Below, piece by piece: positions 50,702 through 61,580 of a stretch of 64,000 nucleotides of DNA. A program made the position numbers and the translations under genes. The DNA is from Cladochytrium replicatum (Eukaryota; Chytridiomycota; Chytridiomycetes; Cladochytriales; Cladochytriaceae): positions 584,135 through 648,134 of the forward strand of contig JAHLKD010000016.1 in assembly GCA_025526935.1 (NCBI GenBank), read 5' to 3'. The notes under the pieces are model-generated. The model made no database searches. It had not been told where the DNA came from and was given only the letters and a program-made list of their open reading frames with translations. The first letter of the stretch is position 1, and every line of letters begins with the position of its first letter.

Positions 50702-51631
50702 ATGTCCAACCACCAGCTGGGAACGGGTGCGTTGTGCTTCGGGGAGGAGGCAGCGAAACTCATCAGGCAATTGAAGAAGCAGCAGGCATCTTCAAGCAGT
50801 GCGCTTGCACCAATGGGGTCGATCGATTGCCCAAGAATTCCACCGTATCCGGCCGAAACAGTTGCAAACATCGTCCTCGAAATGAAGCATCTAACAGCAG
50901 AGTTTCTCCGACTATATTCTGTAAGATCAGACTCTCCGCAACTAGGGAGAAATAGGCGGTCGACACATTTGAACGACACCAACAGCAGCAGCAACAGCAG
51001 CAGTTCCCCTGAACTCAGAAGAAAAAGACCATACGAATCTTCGTCACCGGTTCGGAATCGCTCAGAAGATCACTATCAGCATTCCCCTATCACGACCGCA
51101 GTTGCACTAAGTACGACCCGCACCGCCGCTCCCACAGCAGAAACGAACTCGACCGAAGTAACTCGCGATGCGGGTCTTGCAACGGCAATTCTCATCACCC
51201 ATCTCGCCATTGAACGAAATAAGCGATGTATTCTTGCATACCACATTCACCGTGCCCAGCTCTTCTGCAGGATCGCGTGGGCACCGATCCCAGCAACTCC
51301 GAACGAATTTCCCAACGGCAGTTCAAACACAACAGCAGCCCTTGCTGCTGCACAACAGCAGACCCATTTGCCCCCACATGACCAACGATTCTTGCTAGAA
51401 TATCGGAAGCTCATTGCAGATTACAAGGGTCATTTCTTGGACATTGACATAGGAGCTGCCCTGGTGCCACCAAAAGACGCGTTTATCACCGTGCGCGTGC
51501 TCAGAGATGTTGGCCAGATCGTGCTGAGCGATGGGAGTGTAGTGACGATGATGAAGGGCACACAGAGATATATGAAACGGTCGGACGTCGAGTCGTTAAT
51601 TCGGAGAGGATACTTGCAACATGTTGACTAA
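50702..51631 (+). CDS. PSF1: GINS complex subunit Psf1, with long insertions
   Basis: Subunit of the GINS complex, which with Cdc45 and Mcm2-7 forms the CMG replicative helicase. Single exon, 309 aa, against about 200 aa in typical Psf1. The N-terminal domain has FGEEAAKLIRQLKKQ and AIERNKRCILAYHIHR. The C-terminal half has FLLEYRKLIADYKGHFLDID, ALVPPKDAFITVRVLRDVG and the terminal RSDVESLIRRGYLQHVD, all family signatures. Extra length comes from a Ser/Asn/Arg/Thr-rich insert (about residues 76-155) and a short Asn/Ala/Gln insert (about 195-220). The first insert has no GT-AG pair that clearly removes it. The insert has SP sites, so it could be a regulatory loop. Confidence 0.92.
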   Translation: MSNHQLGTGALCFGEEAAKLIRQLKKQQASSSSALAPMGSIDCPRIPPYPAETVANIVLEMKHLTAEFLRLYSVRSDSPQLGRNRRSTHLNDTNSSSNSSSSPELRRKRPYESSSPVRNRSEDHYQHSPITTAVALSTTRTAAPTAETNSTEVTRDAGLATAILITHLAIERNKRCILAYHIHRAQLFCRIAWAPIPATPNEFPNGSSNTTAALAAAQQQTHLPPHDQRFLLEYRKLIADYKGHFLDIDIGAALVPPKDAFITVRVLRDVGQIVLSDGSVVTMMKGTQRYMKRSDVESLIRRGYLQHVD

Positions 51632-52578
51632 TGAGGCGAAATTCCAAAATAGACGTAATCACAGCTCTACATGTGTTGCCTCAGGGGATGGTGTAGATAC
51701 GGAATGTCCAATTCGTTATGAAACGGGCACAGCAGTCCCTTTAGTTGTGCCTGGCACGGCAACGCTTTCTCCAATTTCGATTGTAGTAAATTCCCGGGAA
51801 AGCCATACGCAACTGCTTCATCCGCAAGCCTGCAACAGTCAAAATTGGTCTCGACAATCTCACTGGTAAGTTTGATTTAGGTGCAGGCATGCCCACCCCG
51901 TGCTCTTTTCTTCGACACCGTCCCCGCCATGAAAGGAAATGCTGAGGGATCGTAGGTGCTGGATTCTGGATCGTTCGTGGGTGGTTGTTGATGGACGAAA
52001 ATATTTGCAGTGACCGTTTCCGGTTCTTGTTAGAGATTCGAGACCGAGCTCGCCTGCTCCAGTACACTGCTTTCGCTCCACTTTCGCTTCACTGGTAGCT
52101 GCAGAATCAAGCAGAGAAACGTCCGTTTGTCCCTGGTGATCTATAAACAAAGTTTAACCTTCTGCAGACCTAATCAAAGGGGTCGAAGTTTGGCACTGTG
52201 CGAAGCAGCGGAAAAAAACAGGCGAAACAACTTTCATGCTTTCATCAACACAATTACCTTCGTTCATTGATTGTGAAAAAGCCAAAGGCGCTGAATTCTA
52301 AACGACAATATTTTGTTCTCTAGTTTTGACAAGGCACTGACAACATTCAACGTTTGGTCTTGCGTGCAAAAATGGGTCTCTCGAATAACAGCAAAAAACA
52401 AAAAGCACAACACCACAACAAAGATACTTCAACGACATACGAGAAAGAATACGATAAAGGTCCATTGCCTGTCACACCGTAGCACTTTCCACATCTAGCC
52501 ACTATAAAATTTGATAAAGCCTCAAGTCAGAAAGGTCGGGTAGAGGAGAATACGGCTAAAAATTGTGCTTTCGGTCCG
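51632..52578. other. Intergenic between convergent PSF1 and bZIP genes
   Basis: About 950 bp between two 3' ends. Only short frames without domains on either strand. A-rich stretch at about 52389-52415. No RNA gene or mobile element seen. Confidence 0.4.
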
Positions 52579-55125
52579 TCATGACAAGGCCGTCAGCGCC
52601 GAGCTGCTGTCTCTCGCTTTCCACGTTCGGGGAGCCTTTGGCTCATTCGATCTCGGCTCGGCGGCGAAAGCAGTCGATCCTGAAGTGTTCCTTCGAGTTC
52701 GAGGTGGTGGAGCGGGGGATTCCTCGCTCAGGGCACGATAGTGATCCTCACTCATTGCTGGCACCTTGGGGTCCGCATCGACCTTCTCAATCCGCATAAT
52801 ATCTAAACCATTCGAGATTGCAATTGCGCCTAAGCTCGAAATTCATCAATTTCGGACCCAAAACTATTCATTCTGCGGTGCAGCTTACATGACGAGTGCT
52901 GGAGGAGCAAAGCTTTGAGGAACCGGACTTCTTCGAGGAGCTTCTCTGCTTCTTTGGTAAGCATGCGGTTGGCTTCTCCAAATGTTTCGACTTTTGTTTG
53001 CAGATCGTTAAGCCATTGCTTCTTTTTCTGCCTGCACTTCGAGGCCGCTAGAGAAACAAAATTACAACACCTGTGTTAGCAACCCAAAACAAAAATATCG
53101 TAATCTCTCCAGTGTAACCTTGTCTGTTGCGCTCAAGGAAATTCTTCCGCTTAGAGTCACCACCAGCAGTCTTCGCTCTACCACCACCTCGACCTGCTCT
53201 TCTCCCTCTCGATGCAGCACCTCCCGACTTCTTCAAACCCCCTCTCCCCCGACTGGATATAAAATCGTCGTCGTCCTCCTCATCGTGCTCTTCACTAATA
53301 TCTTCTTCGCCCTCACCGTCTTCATCCTCCTCTTCTTCTTCGTTGTGCTCAACGTCACCAACCTCATGCGAATCGTGTTGGTATGACCTCCGTTTGCCGT
53401 TATCCTTCCACTTCTTCTTTTCGTTCCCATCGCTCATCTTCTTCCGCCTCTGGACTTCGCGCTCCTCCGCAGCAGCGACCGCTGCGGCTGCCGCAACGAG
53501 CGCAACTGCGACCTCGCCGCCCTCGCCGTTGCTATTGGTACTCTCCGCGACCGAGCCCATGCGTTTTCGCTTCCGCCTAGCCGCTTCGTCGCCTTCGTGG
53601 TCAAGTTGGGACACGCCCGAATCGTTTCGAATGCGCGGAGCGTTTGTGAATATTGTTGAGCGGAGGAATGGCGGAGGGATGAGGGAGGGTTGAGCATAGG
53701 AGCCACGTGCTGCTGGTGTTGTTGCCAAAGGTGCTGTGAAGGCCGTCGAAGGCCGTAGAGGGATTGTTGTTGTTGCTGCATCTCCGAAAAGCCTCGGGAG
53801 TCGGGAAGGGTCTGGGGATGAGAGAGGCCGAATGTTGGAGAACCATTCGGTGCATTTGGACGAACATTAGCATAAGGCGGGTGTCCTAAAATGTATACAA
53901 TGTGAGAAACAACCGGTCCGCAGGTGGTGTGCTGTCACACACCATTGACAGATGGCATCATCTGTTGCTGCCCAAGAGCCATGTTTGCAAAACCGTTTGA
54001 GAATGCAGGCGCAACTGCTTGGGAGAAGCCGGACGTGGAGGAATTGCTGGGGAAGTTTGGCCGCAATTGTTGCTGCTGCGGCTGCTGTTGACCTTGCGGC
54101 CTTCCCTGTTGAGAATACTGGTTCTGTTGTTGCTGCTGTACAAACTGCTGCCCGAACGATGGCTGCTGTGGCACCTGGACACCATTGCGAGCTTGATTCT
54201 GCGGCATCGGAGTACTGCTCGGTATAGAGAACTGCAGGGTTGGCAACGAGGGAAATTCACTAGGTACTGAACGTGAAGTGGGCATATCGTATGACACCTG
54301 TGGGAGCGGTGGATTAATGTTTGGCTGTGATGGCACTGAGAATGATTGACCGAATTGAGAAGGATTTTGCTGAGCGGCCCGGGATTTCGGGAATTGGGAG
54401 AAAGGTCTGCGAGCTGACAATGACAAGGAGTTTTGCTGAAGAGGAGCAGGGGAGTGTCCAGAGACAATGATGGCATCGGTGAGTTGTGGTGGAGCGATGG
54501 TGGGATAATTTGCGGTGGTAGCCGTGGATTCGGCAGAGTGCTCGGGCGAGGTTGGAGCAATCAAGGCGTTACTCAGACCGGAGGAAGTGGAAGCCGCAGG
54601 GACGGAAGTATTTGAAAACAAGAAATCGGTTGACTACGGATTCGTTGCATTTGACTGGGAATCATTGTACAGCGAATTTGGCAATCCAGTAAAGATGCGG
54701 GGAGAGAACGGAAAGCAGTCGAGCCGTTCGATAGACGGAAGTAGCGGGGACTTGGATTTGGGAAGGGGAGGACGGGTTTGGGAGACAGAGTGAAACCCAT
54801 GCCTTTCGCGTTTCCAGATGGAGGGTCAGGGATAGAGGCGCCGAGAGCAGAAGCGGCGAACGACTGATCGAACGGGTTTGGCTCATAGTCGAGTCTAAGA
54901 GCAGCCGAGTTGAGGAATCTTGAATGAGTCGTGTCGATTGTGGGCAATGGGGAGAGGGAGACACCAGGGGGAAAGTCGAGCAGGCCAATGTTTGACGACG
55001 AAGCGATGCGAGCGGCGAGTAGCGACTTTTGCGGCAGAGCAGACGGCCGGGGTAGGCGAGGCAGAGAGGGAGTGGGGTAGTATTTGGACGAGGGTTATTA
55101 TTGAGAGGTAGAGATGGACAGACGG
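52579..55125 (-). CDS. Atf/CREB-type bZIP transcription factor
   Basis: Stress-type bZIP factor (Atf1/AtfA-like). The basic region and zipper read KRKNFLERNRQAASKCRQKK followed by KQWLNDLQTKVETFGEANRM and LLEEVRFLKALLLQHSS; an intron (about 53049-53116) splits NRQ from AAS, and another (52803-52888) precedes the Pro/Arg-rich tail ending at 52579. Upstream lie an acidic stretch (EEEEEDEDGEGEED), a Gly/Arg-rich stretch and a long Gln/Pro/Ser-rich region (about 53.94-54.62 kb). Near the N-terminus RLDYEPNPFDQSF (about 54.86 kb) matches the N-terminal motif of Aspergillus AtfA-type factors. To keep frame, the intron from 53940 must end at the CAG at about 53812 rather than at the nearer TTAG. The first exon border (54.9-55.13 kb) is uncertain. 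Confidence 0.82.
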
Positions 55126-55199
55126 ACATCTTGAGGATAGAATGAATTATTGAAGTATTGTTACCGTTCCAGGTATTATTGTGAATATTGAAGAATACC

Positions 55200-55526
55200 A
55201 GAGAATACTCCTCTTCAGATCCGTAACACTGATCCAGAAAAAGAAATATCTGGAAGGGTGCAAATTGATAGATACATAAGTGATCCAATAGCTGCAAGAT
55301 AAGGAGACTTGGCAGAAAGAATTTATTCTCCTTGACGAATGGGTCAATAAACATGTTTGTCTGGTTCAGATTTACAGATCTGAAGAGAAGTTTTAGCTGG
55401 TAAACAATCTGTCATGCCAAACTTTTTAAGAAGTTTTTGTACATAAGTTCTTTGATGTAATAGTATGCCAGCGGCGTGAGTATTCTCTAATCCGAGACAG
55501 AATGATGTTTTTCTTAAGTCTGTCAT
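55200..55526 (-). mobile_element. Ty1/copia reverse-transcriptase relic
   Basis: On the minus strand, FCLGLENTHAAGILLHQRTY followed by VQKLLKKFGMTDCLPAKT is the connection region of a Ty1/copia reverse transcriptase (G-L-E-I...G-I-x-L-H-Q...Y...L-L...F-G-M...C-x-P). After a frameshift, YLAAIGSLMYLSICTLPDIS continues the same protein (S-L-M-Y-L...T-R-P-D-I). Only about 110 residues remain, with at least one stop and one shift. No LTRs were found around it. The following 55527-56166 is very AT-rich and shows nothing else. Confidence 0.72.
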
Positions 55527-56166
55527 TTCAAATTCTGCAGTTCATAATTTCTTTGTCTCTTTATTAGCTTTAGTGGTTTCAATTCACTGTATTCCATTAG
55601 AAATTTCTCCTCCAGACTCCCTCTTTGGCCCTGCATTTGTGGATCTTTAAATTTTCTTTTTTCAATATTTATTGCTCGCGCTTTTGGCCCTTAGCAGTAT
55701 CTGAGGGGCAGGCAGGTTTGAGTTTACTTCCTCTGCTTTTCTTTGTTGCTTTTCCTTATGCTGCGCGTGCTTCCCTATGTGCTGGTCCATGGCCATCTTG
55801 TAAGGCACTTCGGGTTTTATTTATTGTTATTGTATGTGCAAAATAAATAGATTGTATTGTTAACAATAAATAAATTAATAGTATTATTAACATTTCTTTT
55901 TTTGGTGTTGTCATATTTAGCAAGGAAATGAATTAGTTCAATTAATGAAGCATGAATATTGAAGTATTATTACAGAGGGGGTTGTCTAAAAGTGGTATTG
56001 TGTTTGAATCGATGAATAATTGTTGCCACATTTAGCGATTTTTTATTTATTGCTGTAGTTTATTTTGTTGTCGCAAAAATAGGTCGAATTTACTGGAAAG
56101 TGAGTGTGCTGCTGAGGTGGAAAAAAAAACATGCTTGCTGGGTCATATCTCTAATCATGCTGCCTG
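55527..56166. other. AT-rich intergenic DNA
   Basis: About 640 bp of strongly AT-rich sequence between the copia relic and the PH-domain gene, for example TAATAGTATTATTAACATT near 55877. No gene is supported. It probably belongs to the same decayed retroelement insertion. Confidence 0.4.
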
Positions 56167-56981
56167 TCAGCGTGGTGCCCTGTATGTCTCCTTGGGCCGC
56201 TCCATTGACCCTATCGGGCTCTTCGGTCCAAGCATCGGCGTGCCTCCTCCTGAACTGCCAAACCCGTTCGTCGCTGCGCTCATGTCAAAAACATCGTCGA
56301 AACTGTTGATCCGATTGTGGCCCCGCGAGGACGACCGTGAAGGTGCTCGCAGCTCTTGTTGTCCCGTTTGTTGTTGTTGCTGTACATATCCACCGAGACT
56401 CCCTGTGAACGATCCGGCTGTCGGCGACATCACCAGCTGCGGCGATGTCATCTGAGGCGTCAATATTTGTTGTTGTTGCTGCTGCACCATCATGGTGTTG
56501 CCTCGCTGCGTGCTTCGTCCTGCAAGTCCACCTGCTCCCATCATCGTCGACGCTCGCCCTGGAACCCCGTTCAGTCCCACTGGGTTCACGTTCGGCCCAT
56601 TCGCCACTGCGTATCCGCCCGCCATCACCGGCGACATCGCCACCGGGCTCGCGGGCGACATCAGAACACTGCCGCGCATGCTACTGGACAGGCTCGGGCT
56701 CCGAACTCCTGACGGGGCTCCTCCCATCGTTGGGCTCATCAGTACGCTGGACCGTACTTGCGGGCTCTGCGTTCCGAAAAACCCGCCACTCGCCCCAGAG
56801 TTGGAGTTTGTCGAGCGGTTGCTCGCGGACGAACCGCGCCGTTGCATTCCGTATTGCCCATCGGACATGCCCATCATCGAGTCCTGCTGCTGTTGCATCT
56901 GCATCTGTGCCATCATCTGTTGCTGTAACTGCTGATGCTGCTGTTGCACCATCTGCATCATCTGCTGCTGCGACATTTGTA

Positions 56982-57025
<44 letters not shown>

Positions 57026-59419
57026 ATCATTTGCTGCTCCATTCCTTGCTGTGCCCTCCGACTACGTTCCTGACTGGCAACAATCACGCCTTTCACTGCC
57101 CTCACCCAGCCTGCAAAACCTTCTTTCTCCTCGCACATCAAGAAAACGCTCCCGCCCCTTTCACCGCTCTCCTCGCCGTCGTCCTGTATCACGGTCTCGC
57201 TGGCAACAATCTCAAACACGCTCTTGCTCCCGGTTGCTCCAGCAGCGTTTCCGCCAGGCCCGGAACTGATGAAGCAGTCGCTCGCTCCATTGATGGGTCC
57301 AATGTAGCCCACTGGACGTTCAGCCCCATCGTGGGATCTAAACATGTACAATTTCCCACTGATCGAGTCAAGAACGCAGAAGCGACGTTTCCATTGTTTT
57401 CGGAACATGCGTTTCTGTGCAGAGTATTTCGAAAGATAGCCGGAAGCTAAAATCCCGTTCCCACCGTTCGCGTCCAACCCGCCACGAGTCATGAGATATG
57501 CGACTGTCTTCTGGCTGTCGGGGATCAAATCAGTCCAGCTGCTCGAGTTCTGCGTGCGGATAGTGCTGTCGTCTAGCAGCTCAGCGGCTTGACCCTGCCA
57601 AGACATCAGGGTGTCCAGCTGTCCATTCGACAGTCCAAGCGTTTTCGAAGCTTTATTCTTTCCGGAACCAAAGAGCATCGACGACCTGTTCCCCCCGCCG
57701 CCCATCCGCTGGGTAGAGAGAACCTGGGGGTTTGCTGGTGCAGCTCCCGAAGGATCTGAAAGGCCCAGTTTCGCAAGCGCTTTCTGGCTTGATTTGCGTC
57801 GGATCGCTTCACGCTTCCTGTCTTCCTCATCGTCGTCCGAGATAACCTCATCGGTCTCAGCGAGGTCGGGCATCTTTTGAGGCGGGCGTGCGCCGGTACC
57901 TGGAGCGACCATCCCCGGGTGGAACCCAGGTGGCATGGCACGCATAAAGACCCGTTTCCCATCTATAGAGGCGGGTCGAATAAGAGGAGTCGACATGTCG
58001 AGTGGAGTTGTAGGTGACGTTGGAAGCGATGAAGCATTATACCATTGTCCAGTCGGTCCTGATGTTACCGGTGGCTGTTGCTGAGGCATGGGAGGAGGTG
58101 GCATGTCGCCAGTCCCAAAACTCTTGTTCCAGTTTTGATGTAGCATTTCAAGCTGCATCTGTTGCTCCATGAGAAGCCTCCGCTCCGCATCGACATCGGG
58201 ATGTGCTGCCGCCGCGCGAGGGAGTGTCTGAACAAGGGCAGGGAACTCCTTTTCGATTTCGGCGATGGAGAGATCGCGTTCAGGCATCGACGAGTGCAAC
58301 ATACGCTGAAGGTCCTCGATCGTGTACAGCAATCCATCCGTGTGTCCGCCTGCATTCTCAGTACTGATGCCGCCGGTGTCAACATCGACTTCGTTGCTTT
58401 CAACGACAGCAAGTTCTTTGCCCAGCTCGTCGAGGTCGAATGCATCCTTTGCGAGCTGCTCAACACACCCATCGAGTTCCATTAAGAGTGCACCGATGGT
58501 GAGGACTGAGACCCGACTTGCCGCGTGCGCTTTGATGAGGGCAGTCGTACCTCCTTCGGAATCGGAGTCGTCCCAGCCGGATTTACGTGGCGTTCCATTG
58601 AGAGCAGTGGAGGCACCAGAGATAGAAGTAGAGATGCTGGCGGGAGTCGCCGAAGCTGCAGTGCTGGCCATGCTGGAAACTCGTGGTGGAGGCGTTGTAG
58701 CGCGTTGGGGAGGCTGAGGCATTGGTGTGGTTGCAGTTGTAGGAAGATCGACCGGACTCGAATCGTCGTCCGCGTAGGAGTCGATAATGTTATATGCTGA
58801 GCTGTCTCGCCGAAGATGCGGTGGGTCAATGTGGTTGTATTCGGCGCTGTCCTCCTCTGAACTCTGGTGCGCGTTTGGGACGGAGAGTAAAGGTGGCTCG
58901 CTTTCTCTGAGGTTCACGAACGACGTCAGATGCACAAGACGGGCTGGAGGCGGATTGTTATGTAAAGAAGTGGGCGACACGTTGGAGTCGTTGGATGCGA
59001 TCGCAGCAGAAATAGGGGTACCGAATCGTGGGTCCGGGGCGGTTCCTGTAGCACTGAGCGGTGGTAGATTCGAGTCTAGCACCGGTGTTCTCTCACTTCC
59101 AGCAAAGTTTGCTAACATAGTGCCATTCAATATTCCATTCATTCGCCGTGTCCCCTTAACTCTCGGACGTACCTGTAGCGGCTGTGCTGTCGCTGCCACC
59201 GTTGTACGGCTCTTCTGCATGCGCTGTCTCCACTTCGACGCCTTCAGTGTCCAGAAAGGCTCGGTAGTAGTCAAAGTCGACCGACTGTAGTGCGAATGCG
59301 GATGGTGGATTGCTGCTGCCCTTGTTGGTGGTGGTTGGAGTCGATGGCTGCAAGGGAGGAACGATGGACAGCTGCGGTTTCGCACTTTGCGAGTTCTGGT
59401 GCTCGACGACAGCAGACAT
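56167..59419 (-). CDS. Large PH-domain protein with poly-Gln tracts (2 exons)
   Basis: Starts MSAVVEHQNSQSAKPQ at 59419; an intron (59112-59172) joins exon 1 to the long exon 56167-59111, giving about 1063 aa. The N-terminal half is Ser/Pro/Thr-rich and disordered, with a helical segment (SVLTIGALLMELDGCVEQLA, about residues 245-300). Around residues 650-790 a PH domain is visible: GYLSKYSAQKRMFRKQWKRR, FCVLDSISGKLYMFRSHDG, and after a Gly-rich loop SVFLMCEEKEGFAGWVRAV, with the invariant Trp in the last helix. A Gln/Met-rich coil follows, encoded by a CTG/TTG repeat at about 56980-57025, then a Ser/Gly/Met-rich tail. PH domains bind phosphoinositides, so it probably acts at a membrane. No enzyme domain is seen. 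Confidence 0.82.
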
Positions 59420-59820
59420 GGCGATAGCGAATAGAATGGATGTTCAACAGTGGGGTGTGAGACAGGGATTAACAAACGCCGAACAAAGCGAGGAAGTGGT
59501 GACGTCGTTAGAGATATTTTGGGACCTAGCGACGAATCAAAGGACGACCCAAAAATACAAGAATCTTCAGTGTATGCAGTAGTCCCCAAAGTCCCCAAAT
59601 AGAAATACGAATCCGTGAACGTTGAGGGGGGCGGCAAAAAGGGATACGATTGGTTGGCGCACCGCCGAAAATAAACCCCGGGTTCTGAAATCACTGCTTT
59701 ATTGCTGTTATTGCTATTATTGTAAATATCATTACAGTTCTAAACTATTTTGTCAGCACCGTTTATTGTTTTATTTATGTTCTTCAAAAAATAAGGAATC
59801 ATAATTGCCAGGTGAAGCCA
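59420..59820. other. Upstream region of the PH-domain gene
   Basis: About 400 bp with a T-rich, AT-rich block (59700-59800). No ORF with a recognisable domain and no RNA gene. Confidence 0.4.
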
Positions 59821-59821
59821 G

Positions 59822-60161
59822 TCGCTTGCGGATGCTGAGTTGGCAAGAAGGCTGCAGGAACAGCTGGACAGCGAAGAAGATTCATTGTTACAGAACAAAG
59901 GATCGGTCCTAGATGCTGACGCTGAGTTTGCTCACTCTCTTCAAGCACAATTCGACTCGCTCGAAGCTTTCACAAATGCTGAGCTAGATACAGATGAGCA
60001 GTTCGCCCGTGAGCTACAGGCACAGCTCGATGCCGATGAAAACAATATTCTTGAAATAGACACCGAGGGTGTTGCCAGGCCTTCTTCTGCAATCAGGAAG
60101 GGGAAGCGGACGAGGGCAGAAGCAGCAGGGTCTGGCACGAGTCAAATCGAGTCAAATATTT
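59822..60161 (+). pseudogene. Repeated D-x-E-F-A-x-x-L-Q motif ORF, cut at an LTR
   Basis: An open frame without a plausible ATG reads ADAELARRLQEQLDSEEDS, then DAEFAHSLQAQFDSLEA and DEQFARELQAQLDADENN: three copies of an acidic, helical motif of the D-x-x-x-A-x-x-L-Q-x-x-L/F-D type, similar to motifs in ubiquitin-associated proteins. A basic stretch (RKGKRTRAEAAG) follows. At about 60162 the sequence changes to what looks like an LTR, and the predicted hydrophobic tail after that point is LTR sequence, not part of the gene. Likely a gene fragment interrupted by a retroelement. An acceptor-like CAG just upstream (59820) suggests this is an internal exon. Confidence 0.4.
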
Positions 60162-60461
60162 TGTTGGAGAAATTGGTGGCTGGTGTAATGTTATTGTGGC
60201 TAACTTTGTTTGATCTGCACAATTTCATGCGAAACGTCTTTTGGCTTGTCTTGATCGTTATTTGGCTTGCTATTTGTTTCTGTTTGCAGTTCAGATCGAT
60301 TGAATGTTTTTCCAGTGTTCTGTTATAAAAGGGCAAGTGAGTCTTGGGAAATACATCATCACAAAAAGAGCGAATTTCACTAATCTCTTCAAACTCTCAC
60401 GAGCCCCAATCATCACTCGTCCACTCCCACAAGGGTTATGAGCCCATCGTTCTGATCTACA
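60162..60461 (+). mobile_element. Putative LTR of a retrotransposon
   Basis: A 300-bp segment begins TGTTGGAGAAATTGG, the typical TG start of copia-type LTRs, and ends TCTACA (TG...CA). It contains TATAAAA at 60324-60330, well placed for an LTR promoter. A gag-like frame begins 19 bases downstream. No second LTR copy lies in the window, so the element is incomplete. The call rests on the ends, the TATA box and the following gag-like ORF. Confidence 0.45.
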
Positions 60462-60480
60462 ACGATACGAGACCCATTGT

Positions 60481-61096
60481 ATGAGCAACCGTCAGCTTCG
60501 CTCAAGCAACAAACCCTTTGAACCTATTTGTTATACACCACCCACCCCAAGCAAAAGAAGAAGCAACAACCCCAACTGATCGTCAACGAAAGTAACGACG
60601 AGGTACAGTTCCACACCACATCAGAAACATCACCAACAGCAGCAGCACGAGACCCAGAACAACCAGCAATGGCAACTCCCAGATCATGATCACGGTCGAC
60701 GCTGGCGGCAACTCCCAGATCATGATCACGGTCGACGCCGGCGGCAACCGTGACATATTATATGCTGCCACATTGGAAAGGTTCACCACCGCTCAAAAAA
60801 ACGGTCTCGGGAGGCGAAGGCATTGACCCCTCCACTTGGAAATTTGCCGGGTGGGACCAGAAGGAGACTTGTAACCGTATGGATGCCGCTGAGGACCAGG
60901 AGGAGTCATACCAGCAATGGTGCAACTGCGTGCGTTCTGTCGCACGCCAAGCAAACAAGGTCGTCGCTGGATCCATCACGGAGCTGGTGATCTTGGCACA
61001 GCTCATCGCGGGACTTCCGGACCAGTTGCGGGTAACCTTCGGAGCTACGTCTCACGCGCTACCAACGGCGGAAAAGACATTGGACAAGGTGGAGGA
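60481..61096 (+). mobile_element. Degenerate gag-like retrotransposon fragment
   Basis: An ATG at 60481 opens MSNRQLRSSNKPFEPI, then a stop. A second frame carries two exact-length 36-bp direct repeats (60671-60706 and 60707-60742, one base different) encoding NSQIMITVDAGG, followed by RDILYAATLERFTTAQKNGL. A third frame continues GIDPSTWKFAGWDQKE, EESYQQWCNCVRSVARQANK and ITELVILAQLIAGLPDQLRV, the kind of helical capsid region seen in LTR-element gag (x-x-L-L-x-G-L-P). It ends KTLDKVEDL at 61096, exactly where the subtelomeric repeat begins. No protease or polymerase domain remains. Confidence 0.5.
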
Positions 61097-61580
61097 CCTA
61101 ACAGTTATTCCAAGCCGGAATGTTAATAACATTCGGACGGACCGTCCGACGCGAATTTATTAAATGCGGACGGACCGTCCACCTCGAATTTATCAGCCAC
61201 GGACGGACCGTCCAACGCGTTTTTATTAGCCACGGACGGACCGTCCAACGCGTTTTTATTAGGCGCGGATGGACCGCCCAACCCATTTTATTAACCATGG
61301 ACGGACCTTCCAGATGCAATTTATTCTGCTTCAACTGTAATTCATGCTATCTCAATCTCTCTTGTAGGTGGATTTTTCACTAAGTCTTTTCATTTCATGG
61401 GTTAGGCGATGATGCTGTTGGGAGAGACTCCTTTGATTTCGTGGGCTAGAGCATCCTACTGGTGTAGAGAACTGATTCTTTGTATTTGTTTGTCCAAAAT
61501 CTCCACCAACCATACACCTTGATAACAAGCTTCTCTGCCACCCCGGGGGTTATCAGGGCAAGACCTGGCCACAGGGTCTT
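61097..61580. repeat. Subtelomeric repeat, copy 1 (truncated, 484 bp)
   Basis: Begins CCTAACAGTTATTCCAAGCC, like the other copies, and joins directly to copy 2 at 61581. It holds six 13-bp palindromes (see the array entry), then the shared segment from AGATGCAATTTATT through GTAGAGAACTGATTCTTTG to AACAAGCTTCTC. It ends early at CCACAGGGTCTT, so it lacks the last ~560 bp of the full unit. More diverged from copies 2 and 3 than they are from each other. Confidence 0.9.
61135..61311. repeat. 33-bp-period palindrome array (copy 1; same in copies 2 and 3)
   Basis: A 13-bp inverted repeat GGACGG-A-CCGTCC recurs at 61135, 61168, 61201, 61234, 61267 (two changes) and 61299 (one change). The period is 33 bp (last step 32). 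Equivalent sets start at 61619, 61652, 61685, 61718, 61751 and at 62659, 62692, 62725, 62758, 62791, all 33 bp apart. Spacers are AT-rich (GAATTTATTA, TTTTTATTAG). The period is about three helical turns, so all sites face one side of the DNA. As 33 is a multiple of 3, both strands stay open and encode an 11-residue repeat, which I regard as a by-product. Confidence 0.93.

Noticed and set aside
53127-53693. A 188-codon Ser-rich open frame on the plus strand
   Set aside because: Antisense of the acidic and Lys/Arg-rich part of the bZIP gene; the Ser/Phe composition is what reversing such codons gives.
56445-57269. A 274-codon open frame on the plus strand
   Set aside because: Antisense of the Gln/Ser-rich part of the PH-domain gene; low complexity and no domain.
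61120-61383. An ORF encoding an 11-residue GRTVQ...FI repeat, seen in all three units on both strands
   Set aside because: The 33-bp period keeps every frame open. The conserved feature is the DNA palindrome, and the protein repeat is best explained as a by-product.
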